This document shows positions 50,633 to 51,646 of a stretch of DNA of 51,646 nt, one piece after another. This DNA comes from an uncultured Bacteroidales bacterium (GTDB lineage: Bacteria > Bacteroidota > Bacteroidia > Bacteroidales > Paludibacteraceae). Position 1 is the stretch's first letter. Every line of letters begins with the position of its first letter. The DNA lies in NCBI GenBank assembly GCA_944321745.1, contig CALUML010000202.1:1-51646 (forward strand), in the 5' to 3' direction. The notes below the pieces were generated by a model. The model worked only from the letters and a program-made list of their open reading frames with translations. It did not search any database and was not told the origin of the DNA. The translations under genes and the position numbers were made by a program.

Positions 50633-50794
50633 CTACTTCCCTGTTAGTTTCTTCAAAATCACGCCCCCTATTTTTCGTTCTATTCCTTGCTTCGACGTCG
50701 GGATGCCGGTTTGTCGGGATATTTTTTGTTTCAGCTGGGTGAGGCCGATAGCACGCTTCCACGAGAAGGTGAGGCCGGGGATTTTTGTATTCAT
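50633..50794 (-). CDS. Small basic protein, 53 residues
   Basis: It starts MNTKIPGLTFSWKRAIGLTQ, continues LKQKISRQTGIPTSKQGIER, and ends with a lysine-rich tail (LKKLTGK). The protein is very basic and has a coherent sequence with two short amphipathic stretches. It reads better than the longer frame across the same bases. I recall similar short proteins in Bacteroidales but can give no function. It starts 10 bp after the stop of the leucine-rich-repeat frame. Confidence 0.55.
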   Translation of the reverse strand: MNTKIPGLTFSWKRAIGLTQLKQKISRQTGIPTSKQGIERKIGGVILKKLTGK

Positions 50795-50803
50795 ATTTAA
50801 AGT

Positions 50804-51541
50804 TTATATTTTTTGCAATCGAGCACGTTTTGGAAATTTGTGTCTGAACCATGTAAATATTTCGCGAGTAGTTTTAATTCTTTTCAAGGAGGTACAACCT
50901 GAAAAAGCCCCATCACCGATACTATCTACACCACTCTTCATGGTGATGGAAGCCAAGGAGGTACAACCTTCAAAAGCAAAATCACCGATTACCATTACAC
51001 TATCCGGAATGGTGATGGAAGACAAGGCGGTACAATTTCTAAAAGCCTGACGACCGATTTTCGTTACACCATCCGGAATGGTGATGGAAGCCAAGGAGGT
51101 ACAACCTTCAAAAGCAGAATCACCGATTACCGTTACACTATCCGGAATGGTGATGGAAGACAAGGCGGTACAATTTCTAAAAGCCTGACGACCGATTTTC
51201 GTTACACCATCCGGAATGGTGATGGAAGACAAGGCGGTACAAAATGAAAAAGCCCAATCACCGATTTCCGTTACACCATCCGGAATTTTACAATTCATTT
51301 TAGCACCTGGACACTGTTTAAGCACACTGCCGTCTTTGCTATACAATACACCATCAATGGATTTATAATATATATTGTTAGTTGATACATTTATCGTTTT
51401 CAAGGAATAACAACCTCCAAAAGCTAAAGGACCGATTTCCGTTACACTATCTGGAATGGTGATGGAAGACAAGGAGGTACAATCTGCAAAAGCCTTATCA
51501 CCGATTTCCGTTACACTATCCGGAATGGTGATGGAAGCCAA
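50804..51541 (-). CDS. BspA-type leucine-rich-repeat protein, 3' part
   Basis: 245 residues of LRR_5 (Treponema pallidum-type) repeats, each about 23 residues: [22 protein letters not shown] and variants. A central non-repeat piece ([40 protein letters not shown]) is the usual insert. Two neighbouring units form a 46-residue block that is repeated almost exactly, a sign of recent duplication. Such proteins are often surface-exposed and bind host or bacterial ligands. The frame stays open upstream to about 51634 with no ATG and no signal peptide, so this is a remnant or the start is missing. The C-terminal tail is basic ([17 protein letters not shown]). Confidence 0.85.
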   Translation of the reverse strand: MASITIPDSVTEIGDKAFADCTSLSSITIPDSVTEIGPLAFGGCYSLKTINVSTNNIYYKSIDGVLYSKDGSVLKQCPGAKMNCKIPDGVTEIGDWAFSFCTALSSITIPDGVTKIGRQAFRNCTALSSITIPDSVTVIGDSAFEGCTSLASITIPDGVTKIGRQAFRNCTALSSITIPDSVMVIGDFAFEGCTSLASITMKSGVDSIGDGAFSGCTSLKRIKTTREIFTWFRHKFPKRARLQKI

Positions 51542-51646
51542 GGAGGTACAACCTGCAAAAGCTAAAAGACCACCTGTTGGCGGAATTAATTTGAGTTGAT
51601 AATATGTTTGGAAAGTTGCGCATATCGATGATTTTTATTAACTTAG

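Noticed and set aside
50430-51050. 206-codon plus-strand open frame
   Set aside because: Opposite strand of the LRR repeats and small basic protein; no protein features.

Overview
The window is a piece of a Bacteroidales chromosome (phylum Bacteroidota). The evidence is the promoter style (TAnnTTTG -7 boxes with an upstream TTTG), the almost complete lack of strong Shine-Dalgarno sites, the gene families (DUF4143 ATPases, ORF6N protein, BspA-type leucine-rich repeats, TIGR01201-type HU protein, dimeric GlyRS, ParC ending in QMSLF) and the many repeat-filled intergenic gaps. I cannot name genus or species from the sequence alone.

Layout. Positions 284-34151 are one large plus-strand extracellular or capsular polysaccharide locus of the Wzx/Wzy type. 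It opens with the initiating sugar-phosphate transferase, the export lipoprotein (Wza type) and the chain-length/tyrosine-kinase protein (Wzc type). A dTDP-L-rhamnose set follows (rmlA, rmlC, rmlD, later rmlB), interrupted by genes unrelated to sugars (nucleotidyltransferase, acyltransferase, DUF4143 ATPase). After rmlB come a Fic protein, an HU-like gene on the minus strand and a frameshifted DUF4143 ATPase. Positions 16.4-28.8 kb are clearly more AT-rich and carry the structure-specific genes: a ferredoxin-type F420H2-dehydrogenase-like protein, two polysaccharide pyruvyl transferases, Wzx flippase, Wzy-like polymerase, a DUF1919 protein and several glycosyltransferases. The locus closes with glycosyltransferases, among them a DUF1972 rhamnosyltransferase-like enzyme, and GC-rich sequence returns. 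From 34.5 kb the content is ordinary: a bile-acid/sodium-symporter-like transporter, small membrane and secreted proteins, a third DUF4143 ATPase, an M23 lipoprotein, ORF6N and GNAT proteins, a thioredoxin/lipoprotein set next to glyS, a MATE efflux protein, parC, and the 3' part of a leucine-rich-repeat gene.

Two patterns stand out. First, four genes in the polysaccharide locus contain G/C homopolymers of 7-9 bp inside the coding frame. Two (DUF1919 and the second pyruvyl transferase) are one base out of frame exactly at the tract and two are in frame, as expected for slipped-strand phase variation of the polymer (or, less interestingly, for homopolymer sequencing errors). Second, unrelated intergenic loci hold short arrays with exact periods of 22 bp (three loci), 33 bp (two) and 66 bp (one). 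The 22-bp arrays have palindromic or partly palindromic cores of different sequence but identical spacing, so helical phasing looks conserved while sequence is not.

Other structure includes a four-helix-bundle gene bracketed by complementary 9-mer arrays, five long inverted-repeat elements, and a 143-bp duplication of the glyS 3' end flanking a three-gene insert whose two lipoproteins look like redox-dead thioredoxin folds.
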